This document shows positions 45,871-55,546 of a DNA stretch of 64,000 bases, piece after piece. Where the stretch lies: positions 124,001-188,000 of the forward strand of contig CAWAMJ010000016.1 of NCBI GenBank assembly GCA_963783085.1, in the 5' to 3' direction. Within the stretch, counting starts at the first letter, position 1. Each line of letters opens with the position of its first letter. A program made the position numbers and the translations under genes. The notes under the pieces are model-generated. The model searched no databases. It saw nothing but the letters and a program-made list of their open reading frames with translations, and had not been told where the DNA came from. Source of the DNA: CAVYUC01 sp963783085 (GTDB taxonomy: Bacteria; Bacteroidota; Bacteroidia; Bacteroidales; Prolixibacteraceae).

Positions 45871-47901
45871 TTAAGCAAGCATCTGTTTTACCTGTGTGTA
45901 TACATTGTCGCCGTTGAATCCCAGCTTTTCGTCGAGCACCTGGTAGGGCGCCGAGAAACCAAACGAATCCATTCCCCAGATTTTACCTTTTTCCCCCACC
46001 AAACCTGCCAGAGTCACCGGCAATCCTGCAGTGAGTCCAAAACGCGGAATTCCGGCAGGCAAAACTTCTTCCTGGTATTCTTCCGGTTGGTTTCGGAACA
46101 AACCTTCCGAAGGCGCCGAAACCACCTGAACGTTCACTTCGTCATTTTCTTTCAGCAATTTTGCCCCGGCAACCAGTGTCGACACTTCAGAGCCGCTGGC
46201 CACCAGCACTACGTCAGGTTTTTCTTCCGGTTTCAATACAATGTATGCCCCTTTTTCCGCCTGAAGCGCCGATTCGTATGCATTGCCGTTCACCGGCAAA
46301 TCGGGAATATTCTGACGCGAAAGGATAAGTGCAGTTGGCGTAGAAGTATTTTCGATGGCCATTTTCCAGGCTACCGAAGTTTCGTATGCATCTGCCGGAC
46401 GCAAAACCAGCATGCTGTTGTGTCCTTTGTGGTTTTTCAGTTTTTCCAGCAACCGGATTTGCGCTTCCTGTTCCACCGGCTGGTGAGTCGGACCGTCTTC
46501 ACCTACCCGGAAAGCATCGTGGGTCCACACGTATTTCACCGGAAGTTCCATTAATGCAGCCAAACGAACAGCGGGCTTCATGTAATCGGAAAACACGAAG
46601 AACGTTCCGCACACCGGAATTACTCCGCCGTGCAGCGCCATTCCGTTAGCCAGACAAGCCATCGTTAACTCGCTGACACCCATTTGCAGGAAAGAACCAC
46701 TGAAATCACCTTTGTGAAAAGCGGTTGTTTTTTTCAGAAATCCGTCGGTTTTATCGGAATTGGATAAATCTGCCAACGCCACGATCATGTTTTCGATTTT
46801 TCCGGCCATGGCGCCTAAAACAGCGCTCGATGCACCACGCGATGCCACGTTTGCTTTTTGCTGAACCGATGCAAAATCGAATTCCGGAACACCTTTGGAA
46901 ACAAACTTCTTCAGTTTTTCAGCCAAATCAGGGTTAGAAACTTCCCAGGTTGCCTGCTCTGCTTTACTGGCGCGTGCAAACGTTTCGAGATCTGATTTTC
47001 TTTTTTTGTAGTATTCCTGCACTTCCGGGAAAATCTGAAAAGGATCCTCCGGGTCGCCGCCCAGTTTTTTGATGGTTTTTACAAATGAAGCGCCGGCGGC
47101 GCCAAGCGGCATGCCGTGCGTGGAAACTTTCCCTTCAAAACTTTCGCCCGAGTTGTCCAGCGCACCTTTTCCCATGATGGTTTTTCCGATGATGAGCGTC
47201 GGTTTTTCGGTTTCTTTAACAGCATTTTTCAGCGCTCCCCTGATTTGGTCCGTGTCATTTCCATCGATCACTTTCACGTTCCAGCCCCAGGCCTCGTATT
47301 TTTTTTGAGTGTCTTCAGTGGTTACTTTATTCGTTTCTGTGGAAAGCTGAATGTCGTTTGAATCGTAGAACATTATCAGGTTGTTTAGCCCGAGATAACC
47401 GGCAATTCGTCCGGCCCCCTGCGAAACTTCTTCCTGGATTCCGCCGTCGGAAATGTAAGTGAACGTTTTGTGCGCCATCCACTCTCCAAAGCGGGCCACG
47501 AGGAAACGTTCGGCGATTGCTGCGCCAACAGCCATGGAATGCCCCTGTCCGAGCGGACCGGAAGTGTTTTCAATCCCGCGTGTTACATCCAGTTCCGGAT
47601 GGCCGGGAGTTACGCTGTTCCACTGGCGGAAATTCTTCAGATCGTTCATGCTGTAAAAACCGGCCAGGGTAAGCACCGAATAAATCATCGGCGACATGTG
47701 GCCCGGGTCAAGGAAAAACCGGTCGCGGTTGATCCAGCTCATATCTGACGGATCGTAATTTAGAAATTCAGAATAAAGTATGTTTATAAAATCGGCGCCT
47801 CCCATCGCACCTCCGGGGTGCCCTGAATTTGCCTTTTCAACCATGGCGGCAGATAAAATTCGAATGTTATCTGCTGCCCGTGTTTCAATTCTTTTGCTCA
47901 T
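45871..47901 (-). CDS. tkt: Transketolase
   Basis: A full-length, single-chain transketolase (676 aa from ATG 47901, MSKRIETRAADNIRILSAAM; an in-frame ATG at 47952 adds a non-conserved leader). ThDP domain: GHPGGAMGGADFINILYSEF, GPLGQGHSMAVGAAIAERF and TYISDGGIQEEVSQGAGRIA; the usual GDG of the ThDP motif is SDG here, with the Asp kept. Pyrimidine domain: DGPTHQPVEQEAQIRLLEKL. C-terminal domain with ASGSEVSTLVAGAKLL. It moves two-carbon units in the pentose phosphate pathway. Confidence 0.95.
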   Translation of the reverse strand: MSKRIETRAADNIRILSAAMVEKANSGHPGGAMGGADFINILYSEFLNYDPSDMSWINRDRFFLDPGHMSPMIYSVLTLAGFYSMNDLKNFRQWNSVTPGHPELDVTRGIENTSGPLGQGHSMAVGAAIAERFLVARFGEWMAHKTFTYISDGGIQEEVSQGAGRIAGYLGLNNLIMFYDSNDIQLSTETNKVTTEDTQKKYEAWGWNVKVIDGNDTDQIRGALKNAVKETEKPTLIIGKTIMGKGALDNSGESFEGKVSTHGMPLGAAGASFVKTIKKLGGDPEDPFQIFPEVQEYYKKRKSDLETFARASKAEQATWEVSNPDLAEKLKKFVSKGVPEFDFASVQQKANVASRGASSAVLGAMAGKIENMIVALADLSNSDKTDGFLKKTTAFHKGDFSGSFLQMGVSELTMACLANGMALHGGVIPVCGTFFVFSDYMKPAVRLAALMELPVKYVWTHDAFRVGEDGPTHQPVEQEAQIRLLEKLKNHKGHNSMLVLRPADAYETSVAWKMAIENTSTPTALILSRQNIPDLPVNGNAYESALQAEKGAYIVLKPEEKPDVVLVASGSEVSTLVAGAKLLKENDEVNVQVVSAPSEGLFRNQPEEYQEEVLPAGIPRFGLTAGLPVTLAGLVGEKGKIWGMDSFGFSAPYQVLDEKLGFNGDNVYTQVKQMLA

Positions 47902-47961
47902 GTTAACTATTGTTTTTTTTGGATTTTGCCTGAATTGTTCGATTGTCCCCAAAAATAATGA

Positions 47962-47993
47962 AAAAAGAGGAAGCCTCCAGACTTCCTCTTTTT
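47962..47993 (-). terminator. Terminator of serA
   Basis: A perfect 12-bp stem AAAAAGAGGAAG / CTTCCTCTTTTT around an 8-nt loop, directly after the serA stop on the minus strand, with a T-run at its end. Confidence 0.85.
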
Positions 47994-48006
47994 ATTTAAA
48001 CATTTT

Positions 48007-49179
48007 TTATTCCTGAATGCTTCGCACCATAAAAACACCTTCTATGGATTCGAGTTTCTTTTTTACGGCATCACTTATCTGAGATTGTGTAACATCGATG
48101 ATGTTGTATGCGATTCCCTCGCATTTTTTGTTCAGCATGTTATCGATGTTCAGATTTTCGGAAGCCAGCGCACTTGATATCTGGCTCACCATATTTGGAA
48201 CGTTTTTATTGGCAATCAAGATCCTTGCTCCGCCATTTCGCTCAAGATAAGTTTCCGGGAAATTCACTGAATTCTTGATGTTGCCGTCTTCCAGGAAATC
48301 TTTCACCTGGTTAACAGCCATAATTGCACAGTTGGTTTCCGATTCTTTTGTTGAGGCGCCAAGGTGCGGTATGGCGATTACCTTGTCCATGTTAATAACC
48401 TCTTCGTCCGGAAAATCGGTGACGTATTTTGACACTTTACCTGAATTGATGGCTGTTTTTAAATCGCTGCGATCCACAAGTCCGCCGCGTGCAAAATTCA
48501 GCAATCGCACGCCTTCTTTCATCATTTGGAATTTTTCGCTGTTGATATAACCTTTTGTTTCCGGAGTCAACGGAATGTTCAACGTTACGTAATCCGCCTG
48601 GTTCAGAAGTGGCTGTATTCCTTCCACCCATTTAACTTCGTGGCTGAGTTTCAGCGCTTGTTTTACCGACATGTACGGATCGTAACCAATTACGTTCATT
48701 CCGAGTGCATGGGCTGCGTTTGCCACCAAAACACCGATAGCGCCCAGTCCGATTACCGCCAGCGTTTTCCCCTGAATTTCCTGTCCGGCAAAATTCTTTT
48801 TTCCCTGTTCGATCAATGCCGGAACTTCGTCGCCTTTGCCAATAAGCGTCTTCGCCCAAACAATGGAATCGACGATATCCCGCGAGCAAAGCAACAGGCC
48901 TGCAATTACAAGTTCTTTCACTCCGTTGGCATTTGCGCCGGGCGTATTGAAAACCACAATCCCCTGTTCGGTGCAACGATCGATGGGAATGTTGTTTACA
49001 CCGGCGCCGGCACGTGCAACGGCTTTTAATGATTTTGGCAAATTCATTTCATGCATATTGAAACTGCGTAATACAATGGCGTCCGGGTTCGGTATTTCGC
49101 TGGCAATTTCATAATTACCTAAAGGAAACAGATTCAGCCCCTCAGGGTCAATTTTATTTAACGTTTGAATTTTATACAT
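48007..49179 (-). CDS. serA: D-3-phosphoglycerate dehydrogenase
   Basis: A 390-aa 2-hydroxyacid dehydrogenase: VARAGAGVNNIPIDRCTEQG, LAVIGLGAIGVLVANAAHAL (GxGxxG, NAD) and LLNFARGGLVDRSDL (substrate Arg), with VIAIPHLGASTKESETNCA (His of the His-Glu relay). A C-terminal ACT domain (~315-390) probably binds serine. It catalyses the first step of serine synthesis. serC, often adjacent in Bacteroidota, is not here. It has its own terminator. Confidence 0.93.
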   Translation of the reverse strand: MYKIQTLNKIDPEGLNLFPLGNYEIASEIPNPDAIVLRSFNMHEMNLPKSLKAVARAGAGVNNIPIDRCTEQGIVVFNTPGANANGVKELVIAGLLLCSRDIVDSIVWAKTLIGKGDEVPALIEQGKKNFAGQEIQGKTLAVIGLGAIGVLVANAAHALGMNVIGYDPYMSVKQALKLSHEVKWVEGIQPLLNQADYVTLNIPLTPETKGYINSEKFQMMKEGVRLLNFARGGLVDRSDLKTAINSGKVSKYVTDFPDEEVINMDKVIAIPHLGASTKESETNCAIMAVNQVKDFLEDGNIKNSVNFPETYLERNGGARILIANKNVPNMVSQISSALASENLNIDNMLNKKCEGIAYNIIDVTQSQISDAVKKKLESIEGVFMVRSIQE

Positions 49180-49380
49180 GCTGGTTTATTTTTTTGTTGA
49201 TGATTGCTGTCAACGACAAATATCATTAAATTATCTAACTTGTTTAAACGATACCTGTACGAAGTTTTCAATATGAAATTAACATTAAGCATGCGCTTTT
49301 TCTTATTATTTGAAAGCAGGCCGTCTGTACTGCCTTATTTCACGAAATCTTTTTTTTATGACGTTCGTTGTGCAACCGGT

Positions 49381-50751
49381 TTATTTTGAGGCATTCTCGG
49401 ATTTTAAACGGGAAAAATAACTTTTCGACGCCCGCCGGACATGCGGCGAAAGAAGAACAGCCGAAATAACCGTGGGAAAAGCCATAAGGGCGAATGAAAT
49501 GTCAATCAACCCGATTATGACCCGCAAATTGGAAACAGCGCCAATAATTATTGCAACAACAAAAACATAGTTGTATAAATGCTGGTATTTTGCCCCGGCA
49601 ACAAAACCGAGGCATTTGGCTCCATAATATGGAAATGCAAACATGGTTGACATGGCAAAAAACGAAACCGATGCGGCGAGAATGTATTTTCCAAATGGCA
49701 AACCTGCATCAAATGCAGTGGCAGTAAGTGTGATGCCATCGGCGGAACTTTCAGCCCAGGTGTTGGTAACAATAATTGCCAGGGCGGTCATGGTACAAAT
49801 AATGATGGTGTCGATCAGCGGACCGAGCATCGCCACAAGGCCTTCGCGGATGGGTTCGCTGGTTTTTGCAGCGCCGTGTGCCATGGGCGCTGTGCCCAGT
49901 CCGGCTTCGTTTGAAAACGCCGCACGCCGCACACCGGTTATAACAATTGCACCAAGTGAACCTCCCAAAACGGCGTTGCCGGTGAATGCATCCCTGAAAA
50001 TGGTTTTGAATGCCGGAATAATTTGAGCCGGATGGGAAAAGATGATGACTAAAACTGTTACCACATAAACAATTACCATAAACGGCACCACCCGTCCGGT
50101 AACATTTCCAATGCGTTTTATTCCGCCGATAACAACGATACCGACAATGATCGAAATGACAATCCCAATGATTAAATCCGACAGGAATGTTCCTCCCAAA
50201 CTATTTGGCTGAAGTATTACATCATCAATCATTTGCGTCAGTTGGTTGGCCTGAAAAAGAGGGGTGACGCCAATCATGGCCACAACAGAAAAAAACAGGG
50301 CCAGCGGTTTCCAGTTTTTTCCAAGTCCTTCGGTGATAAAATACATAGGCCCGCCCTGAATTTCGCCTGCCGAATCTTTTCCGCGGAACATCACCGCCAG
50401 AGAACAGGTAAAGAATTTTGTGCTAACGCCGAGCAACGCTGAAACCCACATCCAGAAAATCGCACCCGGTCCGCCCATGGTGATTGCCACCGCAACCCCG
50501 CTTACATTTCCCATACCTACCGTGCCGGCCAGTGCTGTTGAGAGCGCCTGATAATGCCGCAGTTGGCCGGGTTCATCCGGATTATCGTATTTTCCGGTAA
50601 GAATTTGCAAAGCATGAATGAGGTAGCGCAATGGCGCCAGCCTGGAATAGATCAGGAAATACAAACCGCCGCCCAGCAGGAGAACCAGTATGGGAAATCC
50701 CCAGACAGCATTTGCAGCTTCGATAATATATTCTCCGGTTTTATCAGACAT
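49381..50751 (-). CDS. Sodium:alanine symporter (AGCS family)
   Basis: A 456-aa membrane protein with about 11 hydrophobic segments. ALSTALAGTVGMGNVSGVAV and GPGAIFWMWVSALLGVSTKF are the AGCS signature (GxGNxxG), and RRAAFSNEAGLGTAPMAHGA the second conserved loop. It imports alanine or glycine with Na+. It stands alone between serA and the esterase pair. Confidence 0.92.
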   Translation of the reverse strand: MSDKTGEYIIEAANAVWGFPILVLLLGGGLYFLIYSRLAPLRYLIHALQILTGKYDNPDEPGQLRHYQALSTALAGTVGMGNVSGVAVAITMGGPGAIFWMWVSALLGVSTKFFTCSLAVMFRGKDSAGEIQGGPMYFITEGLGKNWKPLALFFSVVAMIGVTPLFQANQLTQMIDDVILQPNSLGGTFLSDLIIGIVISIIVGIVVIGGIKRIGNVTGRVVPFMVIVYVVTVLVIIFSHPAQIIPAFKTIFRDAFTGNAVLGGSLGAIVITGVRRAAFSNEAGLGTAPMAHGAAKTSEPIREGLVAMLGPLIDTIIICTMTALAIIVTNTWAESSADGITLTATAFDAGLPFGKYILAASVSFFAMSTMFAFPYYGAKCLGFVAGAKYQHLYNYVFVVAIIIGAVSNLRVIIGLIDISFALMAFPTVISAVLLSPHVRRASKSYFSRLKSENASK

Positions 50752-51019
50752 TTGGCGAAGAAATAAGAAATGACCGTAATTTACAAATTTTTAATTCTCT
50801 GTTATTCTGCCATTCGCGTAACTGGTTTTTCATTCGTAATTTTGATACCAGTTGTTAGCCTGAATAATAAAAAGATCAATTCATTCCTAACCAAATACGG
50901 CATGGTCGAAGGATGATCGTCGTCCAAAACCGGGACGAAAAGCTGCTTAAGGAAAATGAGATATCCATCAACTGAAATACAGCGAAAATTCCGGAGGTTT
51001 TGAGCAGGTAGAGTAAAAG

Positions 51020-51856
51020 TTATTTCAATTGTAACTGAACAAAAACCGGCAAATGGTCCGATGGGAAACGGTGATTGCTGAAATTGCTCAAAGCTGCATA
51101 TTCCAAAACTTTTATATCGCCATGAACAAAAATATAATCGATTCTGCGACTGCTCAAATCTGCATCGATGTCGAAACCGCTAAATGTTCCGACAGGTCCA
51201 AATGGTGATTCTTCCGAGACTTCGCGGCTGTCGGACATAAATTTTTTCAGCATCATGATAGGTTCCTTATCCGGCGTTAAATTGAAATCGCCGGTTAGGA
51301 TTACCGGCAGGTTTTTGCCTTTGATAATTTCCTGGATTTTCTTTTTAATCAGATCAGCCGAATTTTTTCGCGCTTCATCACCAATGTGATCAAAGTGGGT
51401 GTTGAATACCAGAAATTGTTTTCCCGTTACTTTCGACTGAAATTTTCCCCAGGTAACCACCCGGTTAAGTGCGGCATCCCAACCTTTACTCGGCTTTTCA
51501 GGTGTCTCTGAAAGCCAGAAAGTGTTATGTTCCAGTAAAATCAGCTTTGCAGGATTATAGAATACCGGGGAAAACTCCCCGCCATTTTTGCCATCTTCCC
51601 TTCCAACTCCAAACCATTTATAATCCGGCAACTGATTTTGAACATCTTCAATCTGGCCAATCAGTGCTTCTTGCATGCCAAAAATATCAGGGTCGTAAAA
51701 CCGGAGCAAATTTCCTACCATCTCAACCCGGTTCGGCCATGCGTTTTCGGCATCGCGCGGATTGTTGAACCTGATATTGAACGTCATAATATTCATTTCC
51801 TGTGCAAAAATTGCGGCGGGCAAAAGCAGCAACACCGCCAAAATTATTTTTTTCAT
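51020..51856 (-). CDS. Secreted endonuclease/exonuclease/phosphatase-family hydrolase
   Basis: A 278-aa protein with a signal peptide (MKKIILAVLLLLPAAIFAQ). I choose ATG 51856, which overlaps the upstream stop as ATGA, over ATG 51865. EEP motifs: NIMTFNIRFNNPRDAENAW (Asn), FGMQEALIGQ (Glu metal ligand), NTHFDHIGDEARKNSA (His-Asp), VILTGDFNLTPD (GDFN), RRIDYIFVHGD and SDHLPVFV (Asp-His). It is a Mg-dependent phosphoesterase acting in the periplasm on nucleic acid, phosphoinositide-like or sugar phosphate substrates; which one is unknown. Coupled to the esterase gene. Confidence 0.85.
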   Translation of the reverse strand: MKKIILAVLLLLPAAIFAQEMNIMTFNIRFNNPRDAENAWPNRVEMVGNLLRFYDPDIFGMQEALIGQIEDVQNQLPDYKWFGVGREDGKNGGEFSPVFYNPAKLILLEHNTFWLSETPEKPSKGWDAALNRVVTWGKFQSKVTGKQFLVFNTHFDHIGDEARKNSADLIKKKIQEIIKGKNLPVILTGDFNLTPDKEPIMMLKKFMSDSREVSEESPFGPVGTFSGFDIDADLSSRRIDYIFVHGDIKVLEYAALSNFSNHRFPSDHLPVFVQLQLK

Positions 51857-52812
51857 TCTTCGCAAAAATTAAATTGTTCGTAATCCGGATTTTGTTTTTT
51901 TCCTTTGATAATCGTATGCCGGCTTTCGCCGGTTTTGGTGATGACGTAGAAATAACAAAAATCCACTATATCGTCGAAATATTCTTTCATGGGAAGGTTC
52001 GCAATTTCATGTCCGGCGCCGCAGGTAGTGTGCAGCCAGTAAGGCACACCCAGTTTGTCCAGTTTTTGGGCAATGGTGTACGAGCCGTGTAAAATAAGGT
52101 ATCCCGGACTGCCTTTGTCACAATAATGATGAGGGGCACTGGCATAGGGAACAAGATTGTCATTGGTGCCGTGAAACAGAAGCGATGGAATTGCCGACTC
52201 ATCGTAAATACTCACCGTATCGGGAATAGCGCCCGCCATACTGATGACACCGGCGTATGAAACCGGTCCCGAATCCAGTCCGTAGCAATACGGCGGTTTG
52301 TACGCAGTATTTAAAACGGTTTCAGCGCCAGCGCTGCTTCCGGCAAGAATAATGCGCTGCGGGTCAATTCCGAGGTTTTCCCGGTTCTGAATAAGAAAGA
52401 AAACAGCATCCTGCAAATCCTCCACTGCGGCGTTGAATGTATTCAGCTTTTCAGTGGCCGGACAATCACAGCCGAAGCCGGTTTCCGCATCTTTTCTTGT
52501 CAACCGGTACGAAATGGAAGCCACCACATAACCGTATTCCGCCAGGCGGTTGCAAAATTCCTGAATATTGTCGTCATCCCTTCTTCCTTCCTGAAAACCT
52601 CCGCCATGCACATAGACAAGGGTTGCCCTCTCATAATCGGCATCAAATTCCGGACGATAAACATCCAGATCGAGGTTTTCACCATCTTTCGAAACGTAGG
52701 TGAACGTTTCTTTGAGGATTTCATCTTTTACAGGCTCGTGGTATCTTACCTGTGCAAAAAGTGACAGCGATATAGCCGTTAACAGCAGGAACAGTGAAAT
52801 TTGTCGTGTCAT
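51853..52812 (-). CDS. Secreted alpha/beta hydrolase (carboxylesterase-like)
   Basis: A 319-aa protein with a signal peptide (to ~20, LFAQ). LVYVHGGGFQEGRRDDDN is the HGGG oxyanion motif of hormone-sensitive-lipase-like esterases, and IILAGSSAGAETVLNTAY the GxSxG nucleophile elbow. LFHGTNDNLVPYASA carries the catalytic Asp and TTCGAGHEIANLPM the His. A Cys-rich insertion (GFGCDCPATEKLN) follows the oxyanion loop. It likely removes acyl groups from glycans or small esters. The stop overlaps the next gene's start by ATGA, so the two hydrolases are made together. Confidence 0.85.
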   Translation of the reverse strand: MTRQISLFLLLTAISLSLFAQVRYHEPVKDEILKETFTYVSKDGENLDLDVYRPEFDADYERATLVYVHGGGFQEGRRDDDNIQEFCNRLAEYGYVVASISYRLTRKDAETGFGCDCPATEKLNTFNAAVEDLQDAVFFLIQNRENLGIDPQRIILAGSSAGAETVLNTAYKPPYCYGLDSGPVSYAGVISMAGAIPDTVSIYDESAIPSLLFHGTNDNLVPYASAPHHYCDKGSPGYLILHGSYTIAQKLDKLGVPYWLHTTCGAGHEIANLPMKEYFDDIVDFCYFYVITKTGESRHTIIKGKKQNPDYEQFNFCEE

Positions 52813-53170
52813 TTGCCCTTTTTTATTTCGTTGTTTGAAACATTTCTTTTTTGTAAAAGGTTTGAATAGTCAATGATGATTTTCACTATTGAAAAGTAAA
52901 ATCCAGGCGAATATAAATGAAAAGTGGCAACAAAAAAAATGGAACCTGACAGTGCCAGATTCCATCTACAAACCTTATTTAAACCAGTTAATCTAAAAGT
53001 ATTCCCTTAAAAAAGAACGAATCACTTAATCTTTGCAAAAGAATGTTGGATTCCACGCAAATTATATTCCTTGTTTCTTATGTTGTTGATTTTTAAGGTT
53101 TTGTGCGGACTTGCCGGTATTTGCAGCGTTTCATTTTGGGACATTTGGTACACAACGCGGAACTTAACCG
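52813..53170. other. 358-bp intergenic region
   Basis: It holds a minus-strand terminator (52932-52966) and the upstream region of the esterase gene. Nothing else is recognised; a 62-codon plus-strand frame at 53071 overlaps the alkyltransferase and is not believed. Confidence 0.5.
52932..52966 (-). terminator. Terminator candidate
   Basis: On the minus strand ATGGAATCTG and CAGGTTCCAT form a 10-bp stem with one mismatch, followed by eight T residues. It lies ~205 bp after the alkyltransferase stop, the only gene reading toward it. Confidence 0.6.
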
Positions 53171-53665
53171 TTAAAAAAGCAGTTCTTTTTGAACGTTATT
53201 CCGAAATTCATGCTGAAGGAGCCATCTTTTTCGTTCCAATCCGCCGGCATATCCGGTAAGCTTGCCGTTTGCGCCGATAACACGATGGCACGGAATAACC
53301 ACAGCAATAGGATTGCGTCCATTTGCCAGCCCCACTGCCCTCGAAAGCTTTTCAGAACCTAGTTTTACAGCAATCTCCCGGTAGGATATCTTTTCACCAT
53401 ACGGTACATTTTTCATAAGTTCATTCCACACTTTTTTCTGAAAGTCAGTTCCTTCAGGTTGAAGGTTCAGGGTGAAAATTTTTCTTTTTCCGGTGAAATA
53501 TTCAGATAGTTGTTGTACAGCGTTTTTCAGGATTTCTGGCTGGCGGTCACAGTGACTTCCCGACCCGTTCAGAAACGATACCGACAATAAACTTTCTCTG
53601 TTGGTAACCAGTTGCAGGTTGCCTGCCGGTGTTAAAAATGAATGGTAAAACAATTCTTTCTGCAT
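53171..53665 (-). CDS. ogt: Methylated-DNA-protein-cysteine methyltransferase
   Basis: A 164-aa protein from ATG 53665 (MQKELFYHSFLTPAGNLQLV). The in-frame ATG at 53713 lies inside the hydA terminator hairpin and is unlikely. EGTDFQKKVWNELMKNVPYG opens the DNA-binding HTH (SYREIAVKLGSEKLSRAVGL), and AVVIPCHRVIGANGKLTGYA has the PCHRV active-site Cys. It repairs O6-alkylguanine by suicide transfer to the Cys. No Ada-type regulatory domain is present, as in Ogt. Confidence 0.93.
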   Translation of the reverse strand: MQKELFYHSFLTPAGNLQLVTNRESLLSVSFLNGSGSHCDRQPEILKNAVQQLSEYFTGKRKIFTLNLQPEGTDFQKKVWNELMKNVPYGEKISYREIAVKLGSEKLSRAVGLANGRNPIAVVIPCHRVIGANGKLTGYAGGLERKRWLLQHEFRNNVQKELLF

Positions 53666-53700
53666 GGTGTGAAGATATTTTGCTTTTTGCCGGCAGCAAA

Positions 53701-53729
53701 AAAAATCCGGCAAAATCTGCCGGATTTTT
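53701..53729 (-). terminator. Terminator of [FeFe] hydrogenase operon
   Basis: A perfect 12-bp stem AAAAATCCGGCA / TGCCGGATTTTT with a 5-nt loop begins 9 bp after the hydA stop on the minus strand and is followed by three more T residues. Confidence 0.85.
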
Positions 53730-53737
53730 CAAAACAG

Positions 53738-55528
53738 CTAATATCGTTGCCGTTTGGTATACCTGGTATGCAGTAATCTGTGAGAAACTTCTCCAAGCGG
53801 TTCTTTCAGGAAATCTTTGTACAACTTCAGGATTTCAGGGTTTAGGTGCGATTTTCTCAAGGGAAGACCGGCATCTTCTGCATAAATTGCTTCTGCTCTT
53901 TTTTGTCTGATTTCCGGATTTGTAGGAATGGGTTGGCCTCCGCCGCCCAGGCAACCGCCCGGACAAGCCATGAATTCAATAAAATGATAATCGGCTTTTC
54001 CTGATTTTACAGCTTCCATTACATTTTTTGCGTTTACCAGGCCATGTGCTACCGCACATTTTAGTTCAATGCCGTCGAGAAATGCCCATTGTTCCAGCGG
54101 CTTCTCAATTTTTATCGAAGTTTCCCTGACACCTTCCATTCCCCGCACCGGAAGTACGTTCAGGTTTTCAAAAGGAATTTCGCGGCCGGTAACCAATTCA
54201 TAAACCGTTCGTAAAGCCGCTTCCATCACACCGCCGGTAGCGCCAAAAATTACGGCTGCACCTGTTGATTCGCCCATCAAACGATCGAATTTCTCAGGTT
54301 GAAGTTTATCAAAATCCAGACCTGCCTGCTTAATCAAAATAGCCAGTTCGCGGGTGGTTAAAACATAATCCACATCGCGATGTCCGCTGTCGTACATTTC
54401 CGGGCGGTACGATTCAAATTTCTTGGCGGTGCAAGGCATGATTGAAACCGAAACAATTTTATCCGGATCGAGGTTCCGGGCATGTGCGTAATAGGTTTTC
54501 ACCAGCGCTCCGAACATCTGTTGCGGCGATTTGCAGGTGGACAGATGTTCGAGATATTCAGGATATATATGTTCGATGAATTTGATCCAACCCGGCGAAC
54601 AGGAGGTTGCCATCGGGAGTTTTACTGTTTTATCATGTTCTGTCAGCAGCTTTTTCAGCCGCATGAGCAACTCGTGACCTTCTTCAACAATTGTTAAATC
54701 TGCGGTAAAGTCGGTGTCCAGTACCGAATCAAAACCCAACCTTCGCAGCGCCGTCACCATTTTTCCGGTAACCCGCGAACCAGCCGGAATTCCCAGTTCT
54801 TCTCCCAAACCAACGCGAACTGCCGGAGCAGTTTGCACGACCACGTGTTTTTCCGGGTCGGCAATGGCTTCCCACACTTCCTCAATATAATTTCGTTCAA
54901 CCAGCGCCCCGGTAGGGCAGTGGTTTACACATTGCCCGCAGTTGGAACAAACCACATCGCGCAGCGCTTTTTCAAAAAAGGTGGTAATTTTCATCCGGTC
55001 GCCTTTGTACGCAACTGTCAGGGCATTTACACCCTGTAATTCGGCACAGGTGCGCACACACCGCTGGCAACGAATGCACTTGCTGTCATCTTTCACAATT
55101 GAAGGCGAAAATGTATCGATTTGATATTGTTTCAATGGCGAAAGTTCAATGAAGTCCTGCGTCATAATTTTATATTCCGACGCTAATTCCTGAAGTTCGC
55201 AATTTCCGTTTCGGTAGCATTTGGTGCAGTCGGCGTTATGTTCCGACAAGAGTAATTCGATGATGTGTTTTCTTGAATTTCTAACTTTCAAACTGTTGGT
55301 CAGGATTTCCATGCCTTCGTCGCACGGGGTTGCACATGCAGCAGATAACCGTTTCTGACCGGCCACTTCCACAACACAAACGCGGCAATTTCCCGCAACG
55401 CACAAATCTTTGTGATAACACAATGTGGGAATTTTTATGCCCAGTTCGCCGGCTGCTTCCAGGATTGTCATTCCCGGTTTGGTTTGAACAGGAAAACCAT
55501 TGATGGTAATATTGATTTTTTTTGTCAT
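53738..55528 (-). CDS. hydA: [FeFe] hydrogenase catalytic subunit
   Basis: A 596-aa group A enzyme. Order: 2Fe-2S ferredoxin domain (~1-80, CYHKDLCVAGNCRVCVVEV), His-Cys 4Fe-4S site (HNADCTKCYRNGNCELQ, ~95-111), two 4Fe-4S clusters (CIRCQRCVRTC and CSNCGQCVNHCP) and the H-cluster domain with TSCSPGWIKF (L1), SIMPCTAKKFE (L2) and FMACPGGCLGGGGQP (L3). A small-subunit tail follows (LGEVSHRLLHTRY). The usual L1 TSCCPxW is TSCSPGW. With NuoE- and NuoF-like genes upstream it should form an NAD(P)-linked, possibly electron-bifurcating, hydrogenase. HydE, HydF and HydG maturases are not in the window. Confidence 0.95.
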   Translation of the reverse strand: MTKKINITINGFPVQTKPGMTILEAAGELGIKIPTLCYHKDLCVAGNCRVCVVEVAGQKRLSAACATPCDEGMEILTNSLKVRNSRKHIIELLLSEHNADCTKCYRNGNCELQELASEYKIMTQDFIELSPLKQYQIDTFSPSIVKDDSKCIRCQRCVRTCAELQGVNALTVAYKGDRMKITTFFEKALRDVVCSNCGQCVNHCPTGALVERNYIEEVWEAIADPEKHVVVQTAPAVRVGLGEELGIPAGSRVTGKMVTALRRLGFDSVLDTDFTADLTIVEEGHELLMRLKKLLTEHDKTVKLPMATSCSPGWIKFIEHIYPEYLEHLSTCKSPQQMFGALVKTYYAHARNLDPDKIVSVSIMPCTAKKFESYRPEMYDSGHRDVDYVLTTRELAILIKQAGLDFDKLQPEKFDRLMGESTGAAVIFGATGGVMEAALRTVYELVTGREIPFENLNVLPVRGMEGVRETSIKIEKPLEQWAFLDGIELKCAVAHGLVNAKNVMEAVKSGKADYHFIEFMACPGGCLGGGGQPIPTNPEIRQKRAEAIYAEDAGLPLRKSHLNPEILKLYKDFLKEPLGEVSHRLLHTRYTKRQRY

Positions 55529-55546
55529 TTTTTCTGAATTTCAATT

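Noticed and set aside
47112..47560. Transketolase SDG in place of GDG as a sign of inactivity
   Set aside because: The Mg-binding Asp is kept and I recall this variant in other Bacteroidota; all other motifs are intact.
49204..49389. 61-codon plus-strand frame between serA and the symporter
   Set aside because: It runs into the symporter stop region and lacks protein-like composition.
53071..53259. 62-codon plus-strand frame with a hydrophobic start
   Set aside because: It overlaps the 3' end of the alkyltransferase gene on the other strand and has no recognisable feature.
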